Of a stretch of DNA of 64,000 nucleotides, positions 45,772 to 58,042 are shown one piece after another. A model generated the notes under the pieces. That model saw only the letters and a list, made by a program, of their open reading frames with translations. It did not search any database and was not told the DNA's origin. Origin of the DNA: Syngnathus acus (Eukaryota; Chordata; Actinopteri; Syngnathiformes; Syngnathidae); the NCBI RefSeq assembly GCF_901709675.1, contig NC_051105.1, forward strand, positions 7,307,104-7,371,103, given 5' to 3'. The translations under genes were made by a program, and so were the position numbers. Position 1 is the first letter of the stretch; every line of letters begins with the position of its first letter.

Positions 45772-45946
45772 ACGAAGTAAAAAAAAAAAAAAAAAGAATA
45801 AATAAATAAGAAAGTGTAGCAAACGATTCGGTGAACGATTCTTTTGAACAAATCTTTTGAGTGAACCAATTCTAAAAATGCAGTTCACTGAAGAACTGGA
45901 ATGCACATAACTAGTACAAAAGAGTACAGATGGCTAAGGTTTGACA

Positions 45947-46017
45947 GGTCGAAATAGTCAACTGGTTAGTGACACGGTCTCTCGCTCGGTAAGAACCTGG
46001 TTCGATCCCAGATGTGA
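45947..46017 (+). pseudogene. Second tRNA-like pseudogene
   Basis: GGTCGAA and TGTGACC can pair as an acceptor stem. The A-box region is AGTCAACTGGTTAGTGAC, and the T arm (CCTGG TTCGATC CCAGA) pairs well with an intact B box. The anticodon stem is poor; a loop CTCTCGC would give anticodon CTC. It differs in sequence from the copy at 43061 and is in the same orientation, so it is not the inverted-repeat partner. Confidence 0.5.
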
Positions 46018-46203
46018 CCACATACTTACATGTACTTTTAGAATTCGAACCTCGCTTTGTATAAGTGGACGCACATGCAAACAATTCATTTTTCATTCAT
46101 TTGTTTTTGTTTTTTTACCTCATGTAGTGTACCTATTGAAGTGTCCATGAGGTGTACCTAATCACAGGCCACTTCATTAGGGAAAAAGCTTAAGTGAAAG
46201 TGA

Positions 46204-47047
46204 AAAGCAGTTAACCAAATGTCAGATTTTCATGTTTTAATTGGCGAATATAAAAACAAGGAATAAAACACCAGACAAATTATAACAAATGTTTATTAAA
46301 ATAATAATAATAATAACAATAATAATAATACAAGTACATTTCAAACCAGCAATCTAATGTGAAATTGCAGTAGATATATTGGATAACAATATATAGGCAT
46401 ATATATATATATATATATATATGCATACACGTTATTTAAAAACTACGATAAGTGTTATAAAATAAAGATTACCCAAAGAGAAGCATAATCTCCCCGTTGT
46501 TGCATAACGGCGCATCGCTTCATGCAATAAAGTTAGCCGTTAGCTTGGAGAAAACGTGCATAAAAGAAGTGGTGTTTCAGTGAGTGGTTCTTTTTTTCCT
46601 TGGCAAATCGTAAAGCTACATTCTGGCTTACATAGTTCACGCCAGGAGGGAGACGCAACACGTTCACTGACTGATCCGTTGATGCACGAGAAGGAAGGCA
46701 GTTCACCCATTGACTCGTTCGCGAACGGGAAAGTCAGGATTCGTTCCCTCACTGATCTGTTCTCCGCGACGAACTGGACATGCAAATCACTCACTCACTG
46801 ATTCGTTGGTTGGTGAACGGTAAATGCAATTCACGACTCGTTCGTAAACAGGAAGTTACGTCACTTTCTTCTTCGTTTTGTTTTACGGCGAGGTGGCACC
46901 AGCTTCATTGTGCATTACCGACACCTACTGGCTGAAGTCATATGAACTGAAAAAAGAACGAATCACTTTAGGAAGTGATTCGTTCACTCTCATTCACTGA
47001 AACGTATTGTTCCTTTGAACGAATCGTTCACTCACGAGCCAACACTA
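46204..47047 (-). repeat. Right terminal inverted repeat of the foldback element
   Basis: About 840 bp, the reverse complement of the left arm with substitutions and an extra segment near 46430-46640. It contains an AT dinucleotide run (46400-46422) and an AAT run (46301-46331) expanded relative to the left arm. Confidence 0.85.
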
Positions 47048-50000
47048 CCGGGGAGACAATAACGTGTCGTGGCAAAATGACAACAGCCTTGCGTCAACTC
47101 AAATGTCCCATTAAATTTCAGATGACTGATGCAAAGAAAGTTGATATTTCAAGTTTAAATACCTGTTTAAAGGGGACTTATTAAAAGGAGCTCAGTGTTT
47201 GTTGTAAATGTTTAGTTGTATACAACAAAGGCAAGTTCATTATTTATTTTTATTTTTTAAATCTTTTTTTCAAGGCAGCATCGTTTAATTTGAGTTAAAA
47301 AAGAAAAACAATCGCTGAAAATTAATTGTTTAAACTAAGAGGCAAAATAAAATGACTTCCATGTACTAATCAGTTGTCGCATTTTTTTACTTTTGGAGAA
47401 TTATCAACACCTTTGTCATGGTTGTTACTTTTCATTTGGAAATGGACCCTAAATTGTCCCGCGTGCGTTCAATAAATGTTCAAAAGCATCACTTCAAGCA
47501 CTAAGGTAAAGAAAGGAAGTATTTGAAGAGGTTGGGGAGGGGGGGTTGTAATTCAACAGGAAGCCAAAACAATTAGGCCTAATAACATCAAGACTGCAAT
47601 GTGATTTATTTGCCCCTAAAAGCCATTTAAGAGCATATTGTGACACAATGTTAAGTGTGATTAGGACCAGTATGTTAAGCATTTGGCTTCGTGGATGAGC
47701 TCGGGGCTGGGTGGGGGTGGAGGTGTCGGGGGTCTTATCTGGTCCTGTAGCACCGCAGGAGGTGCCAAACGCAACAGGGACCACTAGCTCGTCTGAGCGT
47801 TTTGCACCTCGGCAGCTGCTGCCCCCTCCCTTGCTTCTTCCAACCTCTCGTCTCACCTCACCCAGGACCGGCAGCAAGCGCGGGATAATCTCGTTTTATC
47901 TGCCTTTCAGACACCCCAAACCGCTGAGATTAAACGCTCGGCATGACCCCGGCAGTGACATGTACACCCCCAGTTTAGTCGAGCATTCCGGGTCAAAGTG
48001 AGACGCTGAAATTGATAAGTGGGTGACCCGAAAGGACCGCTGCAAGTTTGCTGCCTCTGCAGAGACAAAAATCTAAATTGAATAAACGCTGGCAATGTGT
48101 GCGTGTGCACACCGAGCTGTCTTCAAGGTTGCAGCGATGCCGTTGTTAGATATTCAGCTGCAGGCTGAATGTTTCAATGCCAGAATATTTGATTAAAAAG
48201 GTGAGGTGGTCCTAAGAGCTCACAATCAAGATGGAATGTTCATGCGCAAAGATTTGAATACTGCAGCATCAGTAGGAAGTTGAATCAACAGCTTGTGACA
48301 TCATGCAGCGATGATGCCTTTGAGAGTAAATGTAAAACCATCTTATGGGTGGAAATGGCTTCATCTACATCCGTAACAGCAGCATGTTCAGTCTCTTTAT
48401 GCGTATGCAAATGATGCTACACAGCACTCTGATATAGTCTTCAAGAGCAGCGATAATACTTTGTGCTTTTTCATATTTTGTTTTTGCATTTAGTGTGAGT
48501 CAGCGCTTGAATTTAGTAGGAAGCAGTACCAAAATTGAAAAGATACATAAAGTCTTAATATGAAGTTAACAAGTTTGCTATCAATTAGATAGCAAGCCAC
48601 AGATTTAATGAACATTATTTTCACTTATCAAAATTAAGATAGATTGTTCTGTTGATTTTATTCTTAATATAATTATTATTATTGAGAGTGCTTTTAACCC
48701 TTGTGAGCCAATTAATCGTGTGAAAAGTCAGATGTAATGACACCTTTGTAATAAGCCTTCATTTAACACGTAATTAAAGTACTTGATCACAGTAGGGGAA
48801 GTGAAACTGCTACTTCACACAAAACTTGTTCTGTTGATTAATTGTATAACAAAGTGATTCTGCTGTGCATATGACAAACTTATTCAAGCCTAATAAAAGT
48901 AAATAAAACACAATTTCACATTGTTTCATAAAAGAGAAATGGGTCCAAGTCTTCTCAGGGAACATTGAATTTTTTAAAATCATATTTCGTATATTTAACG
49001 AGTTTTTCAATGCAACCATAAGCCCAAATATGTCAAACGCTCCCAGCTTGCATGCTGAATACTGGAACAGTTTAAATGTGAGGAAAAGCCACCATCATAG
49101 AAAATTACACATATTTTATCTAAAATTATCCCGGAATCTGGGCAGGAAAACAAAACTAGGGTGACAATTTGTCAGCAGTAGGTGCGACATGTGGGACACA
49201 CTCCAAAAGGTGGGCTTTTGAGACATTTGCTCCCTGTGGCATATGCCAGGATTACTGCTTCCACTGTCAACAAATGCTTTCCCTCCCTCGTTGTCTGCTT
49301 GCTTGGTGACTGAGTGGGTGGCTGAGCCGGATTTGAAGGTCGCACTATTGGCCTTCAAAAACAAGAAGAAACTGACAGGCTAAATCATAACCCACCCATC
49401 CCAATTATTATGACTGTCAAAGCAGTATTTTTTTTTCTTTAATTAAAATCACCCCTGTAAAAGAACAGATGGGCCAAGCTCTTCATCCGCCATAATGTTC
49501 TTACTGTCACCACACATGCATCTTAATGGAGCCGTGATCTGCATTAATCACATGACTTAAAGTGGCAAACAGGTATCACTCCTTTGTTAGCCTGGCTTTG
49601 TTTGCCGTCAGACCTCTGGTGACCTTGTTGTGATGCACTGCTCGGGAATAAACACTCTCGATGTAAGCTTCTGGTTTTAATCAGGATGCCGTTGCCCAAA
49701 TGAAACAGTTAATTTAACACATAACATGTAATTGCACATTGCACAAATTAACCTTTTATACTGCACAATATAAAATATGTACTACAGGTAAACCGCTACT
49801 TGTCTTTTTTTTGGGTGACTAGATTTAGCATTGCCATGGCACACTGCAAAAAATGGCAAAACGCACAAAAATGGTAACTTACCCGGTTGTGTCTCAGCTT
49901 TGGATGATGCAATATTTTCCTCCACAGTTTCCACCTGGCTGCAGAGATTCAGTATTTTCTGGCTTCCCCCACGTTTTTAAAATAGGAATCACCTCTGGAC

Positions 50001-53000
50001 ACTGCAGTACTGTATTGATGTCCACAGTCTCCATTTTGCTGCATTGGCCTGTTTTCCTTGCTGGGCTCAGTTTTGAAGCACATCAGAGGTGAGACAAAAA
50101 AAAAATATGGTAAACATTGACTTACCCTCCTTGAATAAAATTTGAAACAATAAACCAAAACACACATGCTAATGTTGACTTTCCATGCTGTTTTGATTTT
50201 GTTCGGTATTTTCACCCAGGCTCCAAAGGGATGTTGTGGTCCATTTTCATGCCGCCCCCAGTATCCTATTTAATGAAATTCAAAATGCCAAAAAATAAAC
50301 CCACATGCCAATGTTATCTTCAAATGTCTTAGCACTAAATACACTACACAAACTTCCGTTTATAGGATTAACAAAAATAAAGAATTACAATTCAGGGGGG
50401 GGGGAGGGGGTCTTCTGATTGTTTTTAATCTACTGTACAGCTGCTGTTGTTTTGGCACCTTTGCCACATTGATTTGCACGTGAGACGTATGATCAGATTA
50501 AAATGTGAATCCTCTTACTGGCAAACAACTAATTTGGCTAATAATTCTGTATTAGTCACAGAATCATCATAGCCATCAAATCCTGGATTTTCAAGAAGCA
50601 GTCAATGGGGAGCTGTAGCACGGAAAAGCTCCACGTGTCTGGTAAAGAGGCACAGGAGTAACTTACATGCTTTTTTTTTTTTTTACAGCTGTGGCTCCGG
50701 GTTCATACATTCATTCAGACCTCATTTAGAGAAAGAGGGAGGCAAATGTAAAATTAACTGAGATCGAAGAAAATGAGTAGGCATTAGGGATCATGTCATT
50801 TCCTGTGATGTGTACGTGCAAAGTCTTGAGTGGGGCGCTTAATAATGCCATTACCAACATAATCATGCAACTTTGCTTGATTTAAAACAACAATGTGCAG
50901 TAATATGACCTTCAGCTTTTTGCTGCTTTGTAATAAGGAGAACGGCACAAACTAATTTAAGTGTAAAATATCAGTGGGTCAGCCCGGACACGTTTTGTGT
51001 TGCTGTCTTTGCCTTGTCATCAAACACCAATTGTTATTATTATTTTTTATTTAATACATTATGTTATGATGAATACAAACCTCATTCATGTAGAGGCCTC
51101 AGTGCTAATGTAGAGGTGGCGTTTTAGTGCTAATGAATAATAAACTAATCATCCAATTTCACTTAAATGTTCCAAAAGTATCTATATACAGTATTTATGG
51201 CAAATTTCTTTATATTTTTGATACATCTTGTATGATGGGGTGCTAATTTTTCTAACGTACAATAACACTGGGCTGAACATTTTTGTTTGTTTTGATAAAT
51301 AAAGAAATAAATATAAAAATCAAGTCAAATAAATATTTTTTTAATTGAAAAAATAAAGAAAGAAATAAATACATGCAATCTTTTTGCTGTTGTAGTTGTT
51401 AGCAATACACATCATTCATGGTGTAATATTGTTAGCGCTAAAAAAAAAGCTTCTAAATGTTCTTTTTACGATTATAACATTGGTGGATTTTGTTATGGAT
51501 GAAAAAAAAAAACTAATTTGTTGCAGTGAATTCATACCTTATCACAGTAAAAATGATTTACTTGAAGCATGCCGACTTCCATCCACCATCGATTGTTGTA
51601 TTTAGTACCTTTCATTCTACCATTCAACAGCTGTTTTCCGTTGAAATGACATCGAAATAACAATAAAAGCAGTTTATAGTCAATACATCCACATCAGATC
51701 AGCGTCGTTTTTAAAAAAACGAGCAAGAAATGTGTCCTTTTTGCACATTATCTGAGGGAAGTAAATTTGATTTTCACAATCAGCTTGCATAGTACCCATC
51801 ACCTGCATCTTCACCCTGTCTTAGCACCTCTCACCTCACTATCACGACCATCCCTGTGCCGTCTGTTTCTCCCCCTTTCTTTATTGTGTGCTTTTTAACA
51901 CCTTGCTACCCCATCGGGGGCGGCTCAGACAGATTTAACGCAAACATTTGCAGAGGCGTCAAGGGCCCTTTGAAGGGCCGAGGATGCTTTTTAATCAGCG
52001 AGGGCTAATCAACCATATGCTTGACAAAAGTCTGCTTGACTCATGTTCTTTTGCGCGTTGACGTGTGTGTGTGTGTGTTGGCTTTTTATTCTCTTATCAC
52101 CCTTGAAAAAAAAAAAACCCAAAAAACACCCCAACCTGTTTTTGAGAACTATTGCTTGAATTAAATGTTGATTTATTAAATTGCAGATTAATTACAGGCC
52201 AATTAGCGTGATGTGTATCCCCGCAACAACACGGCGCAAACGGCACTTTTGAGGTCTGAAGAGCTGCATTAATATTCCTCCCCTGCTATTTGAAAGAGGA
52301 AGACAAAGGCACATTCTTGCTCATCCTTTATATTACCCTCACACTCTGTTTGCACAGAATGATATGAGTCGCAGAGAGCTTGAACTCTATGAATGTCAAG
52401 AAGTGGATTTCTTCTCGTGAGCATCGGCGATGATACAAAGCTGCATTTTAATGTGGAAACCTTAACTTTCCTCTTTAGTTAATCGCCGAACTAAGCTTTT
52501 TAAAGCCACTTTGCTTTTGATTCATGAGTACGCGTTGGATTATTGAAGTCTATTGATTACTGCTGAGGCCGTCGTTGGTTTTTAGTGGTGAGCACGCACT
52601 GCGTTGCTTGATGATATGCAGGGGAGCTGGTAAATTACTAGTTTTAAATAATGGAACACAGCAGAACGGTGCCAAATACTGTCAGCTTAGTAGTAAACAC
52701 GAAGCCAAATCATCTTCTACTAAAATGATGACAGAAGATTCAATCAATAATTCAATGACTAATTAATATTTGCATGAGATATGATGAGAATTGCAAGAAC
52801 TATACTTATTGGGTGGACTTTGAAAAGAGCTTTTAATAGACGAGGGAAAAGATGGATGTGCTAACAGCCATCACAACTTGAGGTTAACTTTGAAGGTTCT
52901 ACTCAATTTCTTGTGTCAGATTGTGGTTATAATGTCTGAGATGCTGGGCCCATTTAACCACCCACCCAATATGCTATCTGGCTCAACAAAGGTTTATAGC

Positions 53001-53084
53001 AGTCAAAAAGCTGTCATGCAGTTGTACTTTTACATCAGATAATTGTTGATTTGACCTGAAAGCTTCTTTGGCAGCCTCCGCTCC
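47048..53084. other. Intergenic, no gene recognised
   Basis: About 6 kb of 5' flank of the papc-type gene. No exon is supported. A GC-richer block lies at 47690-47890 and an interrupted G run at 50395-50410. AT-rich stretches with A runs occupy 51040-51520. Confidence 0.5.
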
Positions 53085-53264
<180 letters not shown>

Positions 53265-53754
53265 GCAAAACAATAACGATGAGAGCATGTTTTCTGTTCA
53301 TGTTCAACAGCATAATAGAATTTCAGTGTATCTGGAATCTCTACATTTGTTGGACACCTGCAGATATAATGGTAAAGCAGTAATCAATACTTTTGCATTC
53401 ATGAAAGCTACTCATTTGACAACATGTTTATTGTTGTGTTGTGATGTGGAATTGCACTGCATTACACACAGATGTTTGTATTTCACTTCCCTGAATAAGG
53501 TAGATGAGAAGGTCAAATTATTAGAAACGGCTCTTAGTGTGACTTATGGCTACAAGTTGCTGCACTAATACTTCTTTTTAAATTAATACTTTGTACATCA
53601 GTAGAAGAAAACTGAGTAAGAAAAATTGATGGTTGTAATAATGAAAAATAGTAAACAATTACAGGACTACTTTTGGAATGATAAGGTGCCAAAAGTTAAA
53701 CATTTGCCTTTCAAATGGTAAGCAGCAGTTCGTCATAAGCCAAAAGTGCCCCCT

Positions 53755-53826
53755 TTTGGTGGCGTGTGGTGTCAGGCCATTGGTGGATGGGTCAGCTCAT
53801 TTACATACGGCCCAGTTTATAGCCTG
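53755..53826 (+). promoter_or_regulatory. papc: Candidate papc proximal promoter
   Basis: It contains 'caggccattggtggatgggt', 'catttacata' and a TATA-like 'gtttatag' at 53815-53822, about 100 bp before the start codon. A diverged second copy of this segment lies 670 bp upstream. The promoter role is inferred from position. Confidence 0.35.
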
Positions 53827-53891
53827 CCTGTAAGTGTGAAGCATGCACTTACTCACAAAGCTGAGGTCTGCTCAGGTCATTTGTGATTTAC

Positions 53892-53918
53892 ATGAGTAGA
53901 ACTTCTTTTGTTTTTTAA
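53892..53918 (+). other. Upstream ORF before the papc start
   Basis: ATG at 53892 opens an 8-codon frame ending TAA at 53916-53918, only 4 bases before the papc ATG (53923) and in another frame. If transcription starts upstream, it could limit initiation at the main start. The uORF ATG context (TTTAC before ATGA) is weaker than the main one (ACAAG before ATGG). Confidence 0.5.
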
Positions 53919-53922
53919 CAAG

Positions 53923-56268
53923 ATGGCAAGCCTTGCTCACTGCTGCTTCGTGCTGGCTTTAATTATTTACAAGGTCCAGTGCACGACAACAAGATACTTC
54001 ACCTACGAGGAGGACGCACCTGGGACAGAAATAGGCAACTTATCCCGAGACTTGAAAATCGACCCCGCCGAAGGCCATGACACGTCCTTTCGCTTCATGC
54101 AGGAAAACAACTTCTCGGTAGTGTACATGCGGGAGGCCGACGGGCTCTTGTGCGTGGCTGAGTTCATCGACCGCGAGCTGCTGTGTCCTCGCACCCAGCG
54201 GTGCTTTGTCACCTTTGACGTGGTGGCTCTCTCCAATGAAAAGTTTCAGCTCATCCACGTTGAGATTGAAGTGCGGGACATAAACGACCATGCCCCTGCA
54301 TTTGCCCGCAATGAGAGCACTCTGGAAATCTTGGAGAATTTGCCACTGGACTCTCGTTTCCCGTTACCTATTGCTGTTGACCCGGATGTGGGTGAAAACT
54401 ACATCCAGAGCTACAACATCTCCCCCAGCAGCCACTTTGCCGTGGAGGCGCATGAGCGGGAGGATGGTGTCAAGTTTGCCGAGCTGGTTCTGGTGAGGGA
54501 GCTGGACCGGGAGATGGAGGACTCCTACCTGGTGGAGGTAACCGCAACTGATGGAGGCGTGCCCAACAGATCAGGCTCCACGACGGTTCGCATCAAGGTG
54601 CTGGACTTCAATGACAACGGGCCCATTTTTGAGCATGGCTCGCTGAAGGTGGAGCTTAACGAGGACGCTCCGGTGGGCCACCGTGTGGTGCGGGTGCACG
54701 CCTTCGACCCTGACGAGGGCGTCAACGGCGAGGTGATGTACGCCTTTGACGGTATCTCGGCAGAAGCCGCCCGCGTCTTCCACATTGACCCGCACACCGG
54801 CGACGTGACGCTGAGGGCCCGTGTGGACTTTGAGAGGCGTCGATCCTACGAGCTGCGTGTCAAGGCCTCCGACCTGGGCGCCGAGCCTGCGTCCTCCAGT
54901 TGCAAGGTGTCAATTGACGTGGTGGACGTGAACGACAACGCGCCTGAGATCAACATCAAGCCCATGACCGCCAGTGCAGACGACGTGGCGTACATCACAG
55001 AGGCTGCAGCCGCAGAGAGCTTTGTGGCCCTCATCAGCACCTCGGACCTGGACTCTGGCTCTAACGGCTACGTGCGAGTCAGCCTTCTCGGCCACGAAGA
55101 CTTCACCTTGCAGCAAGCCTACGGGGAGACCTTCATGATAGTCACCACCGCCACTCTGGACCGGGAGAGGATCCCTGAGTATAACCTGACTATTGTTGCT
55201 GAAGATTTGGGCAGCCCCCCTTTTAAAACAGTGCGGCAGTACACCATCAGGGTCACCGATGAGAACGACAACGCACCTCTGTTCAGTAAGTCGGCGTATG
55301 AAGTCTCAATCATAGAAAACAACATTCCAGGTTCTTACGTCACCACAGTAGTGGCCCGCGATCTTGACCTGGGCAAAAATGCAAAAGTCTCCTACAAGCT
55401 TCTGGAGTCTGACGTGCAAGGCGGGTCGCTGGTTTCCACCTTCGTGTCTGTAGATTCCCAAACGGGCTCTTTGTACACAGCCAGGTCCTTTGACTATGAG
55501 AGCATCCATGAAGTCGAGCTGGTCATCCAAGCGGAAGACAAAGGGTCCCCCTCATTGTCGAGCACGTCGACAATTAAAATCCGAGTGGTGGACCAGAATG
55601 ACAACTACCCGTATTTCACCTTCCCCGTGTTGTTTAACGACTCCGCCGATATCCCGCTGCCCTTGAACGCCCCCGCTTCCTATCTGGCTCTGCGCCTCTC
55701 TGCCGAAGACACAGATGACGGCGTGAACGCCGAGCTGTCCTACCACATGTTACAAGGCGACCGCAAATTATTCAGTGTGGACAAGGACACCGGGGAGATC
55801 ACCCTCAAACAATGGCTGAAGGCCCAAATCGGGGACATCCTGGAACTGGTCGTGGTTGTGAGCGACCGCGGCCGTTCGCCACTCTCCAGCAGCGCCACCG
55901 TGCGCTTCGTGGTCACTGACACGGATCCCGACAAGGACCGAGCCGTGGTGGTCTTGCGTTCAAGCGATGAAGAAGGCATCGTGGCGGGCTTGGATGGCTC
56001 GCTGGTGGTCATCATCTTGCTAAGCGGCGGGTGCGCTCTGCTGCTGGTGGCCATCGTGGCCGTGGTGGTCACGTGCAAAGTGGGCCGCGGCCGCTCAGGG
56101 CCGTCTAAAAGGGAAGGCCGCCACAATTTGTTTGACAGCAGGCCGCCCCCCGGGTCCACCCATGGTAACATATACACTGGCTCGAGAGGCTTCTTCCTGG
56201 AAAGGACCTCCTCGAGTTTGGATGACTCCTGCTCGTATGAGGAGAGAAGCAACGACTCAGAATCAAAG
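53923..56268 (+). CDS. papc: papc exon 1 (ectodomain, membrane helix, proximal tail)
   Basis: 2,346 bp, 782 codons, ending SNDSESK. The donor is GTGTCT, weaker than usual, phase 0. If unspliced, six further codons (VSFSLL) precede a stop, which would give a short-tailed form. Confidence 0.92.
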
Positions 56269-57702
56269 GTGTCTTTTTCACTTCTTTAACACAATCTGTA
56301 CTTTTCTCGTATCTAAAAGTAACTTTATTTGTTTTTTTCTTTAGGTGTTCATTCCCTCAAAGCACTTCCAGCCGTCATCTATATGGCAAGCTGACAAGTA
56401 TTGTTTGCAAGTGAGGTAAGTGTCACCCAAAGTTGCAGGAACCACTTTGTTCTTGCTACATGGATCTCTCAAACAAACCATCCCGCTAGAAGGATTTTCT
56501 TTCGGCTCCGACGCACTAACCCAAAACTCCTTCTCCATGTGTGCAATTAGGTTATCGGAGGTTATATTAGGGAGGGATCAATAATCAAGCGAATGTGTTG
56601 CACTGGTGGCTCACGGTGACCCTGTGCTGATTTGCAGTGGCACGACCAACACTGACCAGCTGAGCGTGAAGGACAGCGGCAAAGGGGACAGCGACTTCAA
56701 TGACTCGGACTCGGACGTCAGCGGAGACGCTGGCAAGAGGAGCTTCAGCACCTTTCACCCAAGACTTAAAAGTAACTCTTTTTTTTACCACTATGTAATA
56801 TTTGACAGAAGAGCTATGTATTTAGATATACGACAAGAAAAAATGTCTAGCCTAGTGAACCACTCAATCAAGTTATTATAATGTATATGTATATAAGAAG
56901 TAAGTTAAAATTTGTATTACAGTGTTTTGCAGTCTGCATCAGTGTAGAACTTTACTGCATCATACTAATTGATTGATTGATTGATTGATATCTTGACTAA
57001 GAACTGTTTCTAAAATGTCAACCCTCTTACATCGCTAAAATGGTAACAATTTAAAGCCAAGTGAGACAACTATGTAATCACACTTTAACAGCAATAACAG
57101 AGACGCAAGTCATTACAATACTACAAAGTGCAATTGTAAGATGAATTAATCCTTGCAATTTTATACTGGTGTAATTAATATGGGCCAAATATAGACACTT
57201 ACTGGGAAATACAGTACAATTAATAGTCCTAAAAAGTAATCATTATTATCTCTTCAAAAGATTATTGGATCTCATTAGAGTAAGTGTCCCCAATGAACCG
57301 TTGGGTTATTGTGAAACACACGCATGTAAGAGCCAAACGAATCCTTATTTCTTTCACTCGTCTTTAGGTTCGTCCAGCACCGCTAACAGCTTAGCGGGGG
57401 ATTGCCAAGGCACCTACTGTGCGATACCGCAGCAGTGCTTCAGGAACCCCAGAGACTTGGCGTATGCCGTCGGCTTCTCCCCGGAAATCCTCTTCAATGA
57501 TCTGAACGGCTACACCCACGCCTGGAAGGAGTCTGGCTATGCGACCAATCCCAAGAAACCTCATAGTGGCGGTGTGCAGAACTACACGGGTAGAACGGGA
57601 ACCCTTCCACTTTACCTGTCTCAGGTGCAGAATGACCCTAAACTCCACAAGCCAAATATTGTAACCGTGGCAACGGAATCAGAGGTAGCGACTATGTTTT
57701 GA
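53923..57702 (+). CDS. papc: Paraxial protocadherin (protocadherin-8-like)
   Basis: Delta-2 protocadherin. PAPC in frogs and fish controls convergent extension and somite boundary formation in paraxial mesoderm. Exons 53923-56268, 56345-56415, 56638-56771 and 57368-57702 join in phases 0, 2 and 1 to give 961 residues. The ATG at 53923 is chosen because it opens a signal peptide (MASLAHCCFVLALII) in good context; the frame upstream has only a TTG. Six cadherin repeats carry DINDHAPAF (119), DFNDNGPIF (228), DVNDNAPEI (335), DENDNAPLF (446) and DQNDNYPYF (557). The membrane helix is at about 693-719. The tail has [16 protein letters not shown] and ends SEVATMF, close to the end of Xenopus PAPC as I recall it, whereas the neighbouring minus-strand gene has the mammalian PCDH8 tail. 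The paralogue could also be named pcdh8l; which symbol a database uses may differ. Confidence 0.92.
56345..56415 (+). CDS. papc: papc exon 2 (71-bp microexon-like)
   Basis: The acceptor is a T-rich tract ending TTTAG and the donor GTAAGT is strong. It encodes VFIPSKHFQPSSIWQADKYC and three more residues in 23 codons plus two bases, exactly the phase needed by exon 3. Confidence 0.85.
56638..56771 (+). CDS. papc: papc exon 3 (conserved tail motif)
   Basis: The acceptor TTTGCAG gives a phase-2 split serine; the donor GTAACT leaves phase 1. It encodes GTTNTDQLSV, then [20 protein letters not shown], the counterpart of pcdh8 exon 2. Confidence 0.93.
57368..57702 (+). CDS. papc: papc exon 4 (C-terminus)
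   Basis: The acceptor tract ends TCTTTAG (phase 1), with TGA at 57700-57702; 110 residues after the split codon. It contains CYS-bearing GDCQGTYCAIPQQCF and ends VATESEVATMF. It shares little with the pcdh8 last exon. Confidence 0.9.
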
Positions 57703-57804
57703 GTTTTAACCTCACGTGAACTTTGAGTACTTGTAAAAATTTGCTCAGTGTTTATTAGCATTTGCTGATGTGTATTTGTATATATTTTTTAGTGCGCCTT
57801 TCCC

Positions 57805-57810
57805 AATAAA
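57805..57810 (+). other. papc: papc polyadenylation signal
   Basis: AATAAA about 100 bp after the stop, followed by a GT-rich stretch (TGTGTGATTGT), which fits a cleavage site. The 3' UTR would be short. Confidence 0.6.
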
Positions 57811-58042
57811 TGTGTGATTGTCAAAAAAAACTCTTGGAGCTTCATTCATGTACTTGTAAATTCTCATTAAGAGTTACATCAGAATCAATATATGTTTAAT
57901 GATGTGCTTTTACGATACGTCACATAGATCCAGTAGCTGTCCTTGTTTAATACGCTGAGACATGTTCCTCTGAATCTTTTCTCCTAAAACTGCAAGCCAA
58001 AAATAAAAATACTATATTGAAAAAATAGCTTCTGAACATGGA
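57811..58042. other. Short intergenic stretch
   Basis: AT-rich sequence between the papc 3' end and the mariner relic; nothing recognised. Confidence 0.6.

Larger units (their letters stand above)
42297..47047. mobile_element. Large foldback element with long terminal inverted repeats
   Basis: The ends are mirror images: the left begins TAGTGTTGGCTCGTGAGTGA and the right ends with its reverse complement. The inverted repeats continue inward: 42297-42866 on the left and 46204-47047 on the right, meeting at 'ttggttaactgctt' and its complement. The right arm holds about 200 bp absent from the left (46430-46640). Between them lie two tRNA-like pseudogenes and a palindromic satellite. No transposase frame is visible, so it is probably non-autonomous. 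Flanks show no obvious target duplication beyond a possible TA. The family is not identified. Confidence 0.8.

Noticed and set aside
55740-56252. 170-codon minus-strand frame over papc
   Set aside because: Antisense shadow of the papc membrane and tail region.
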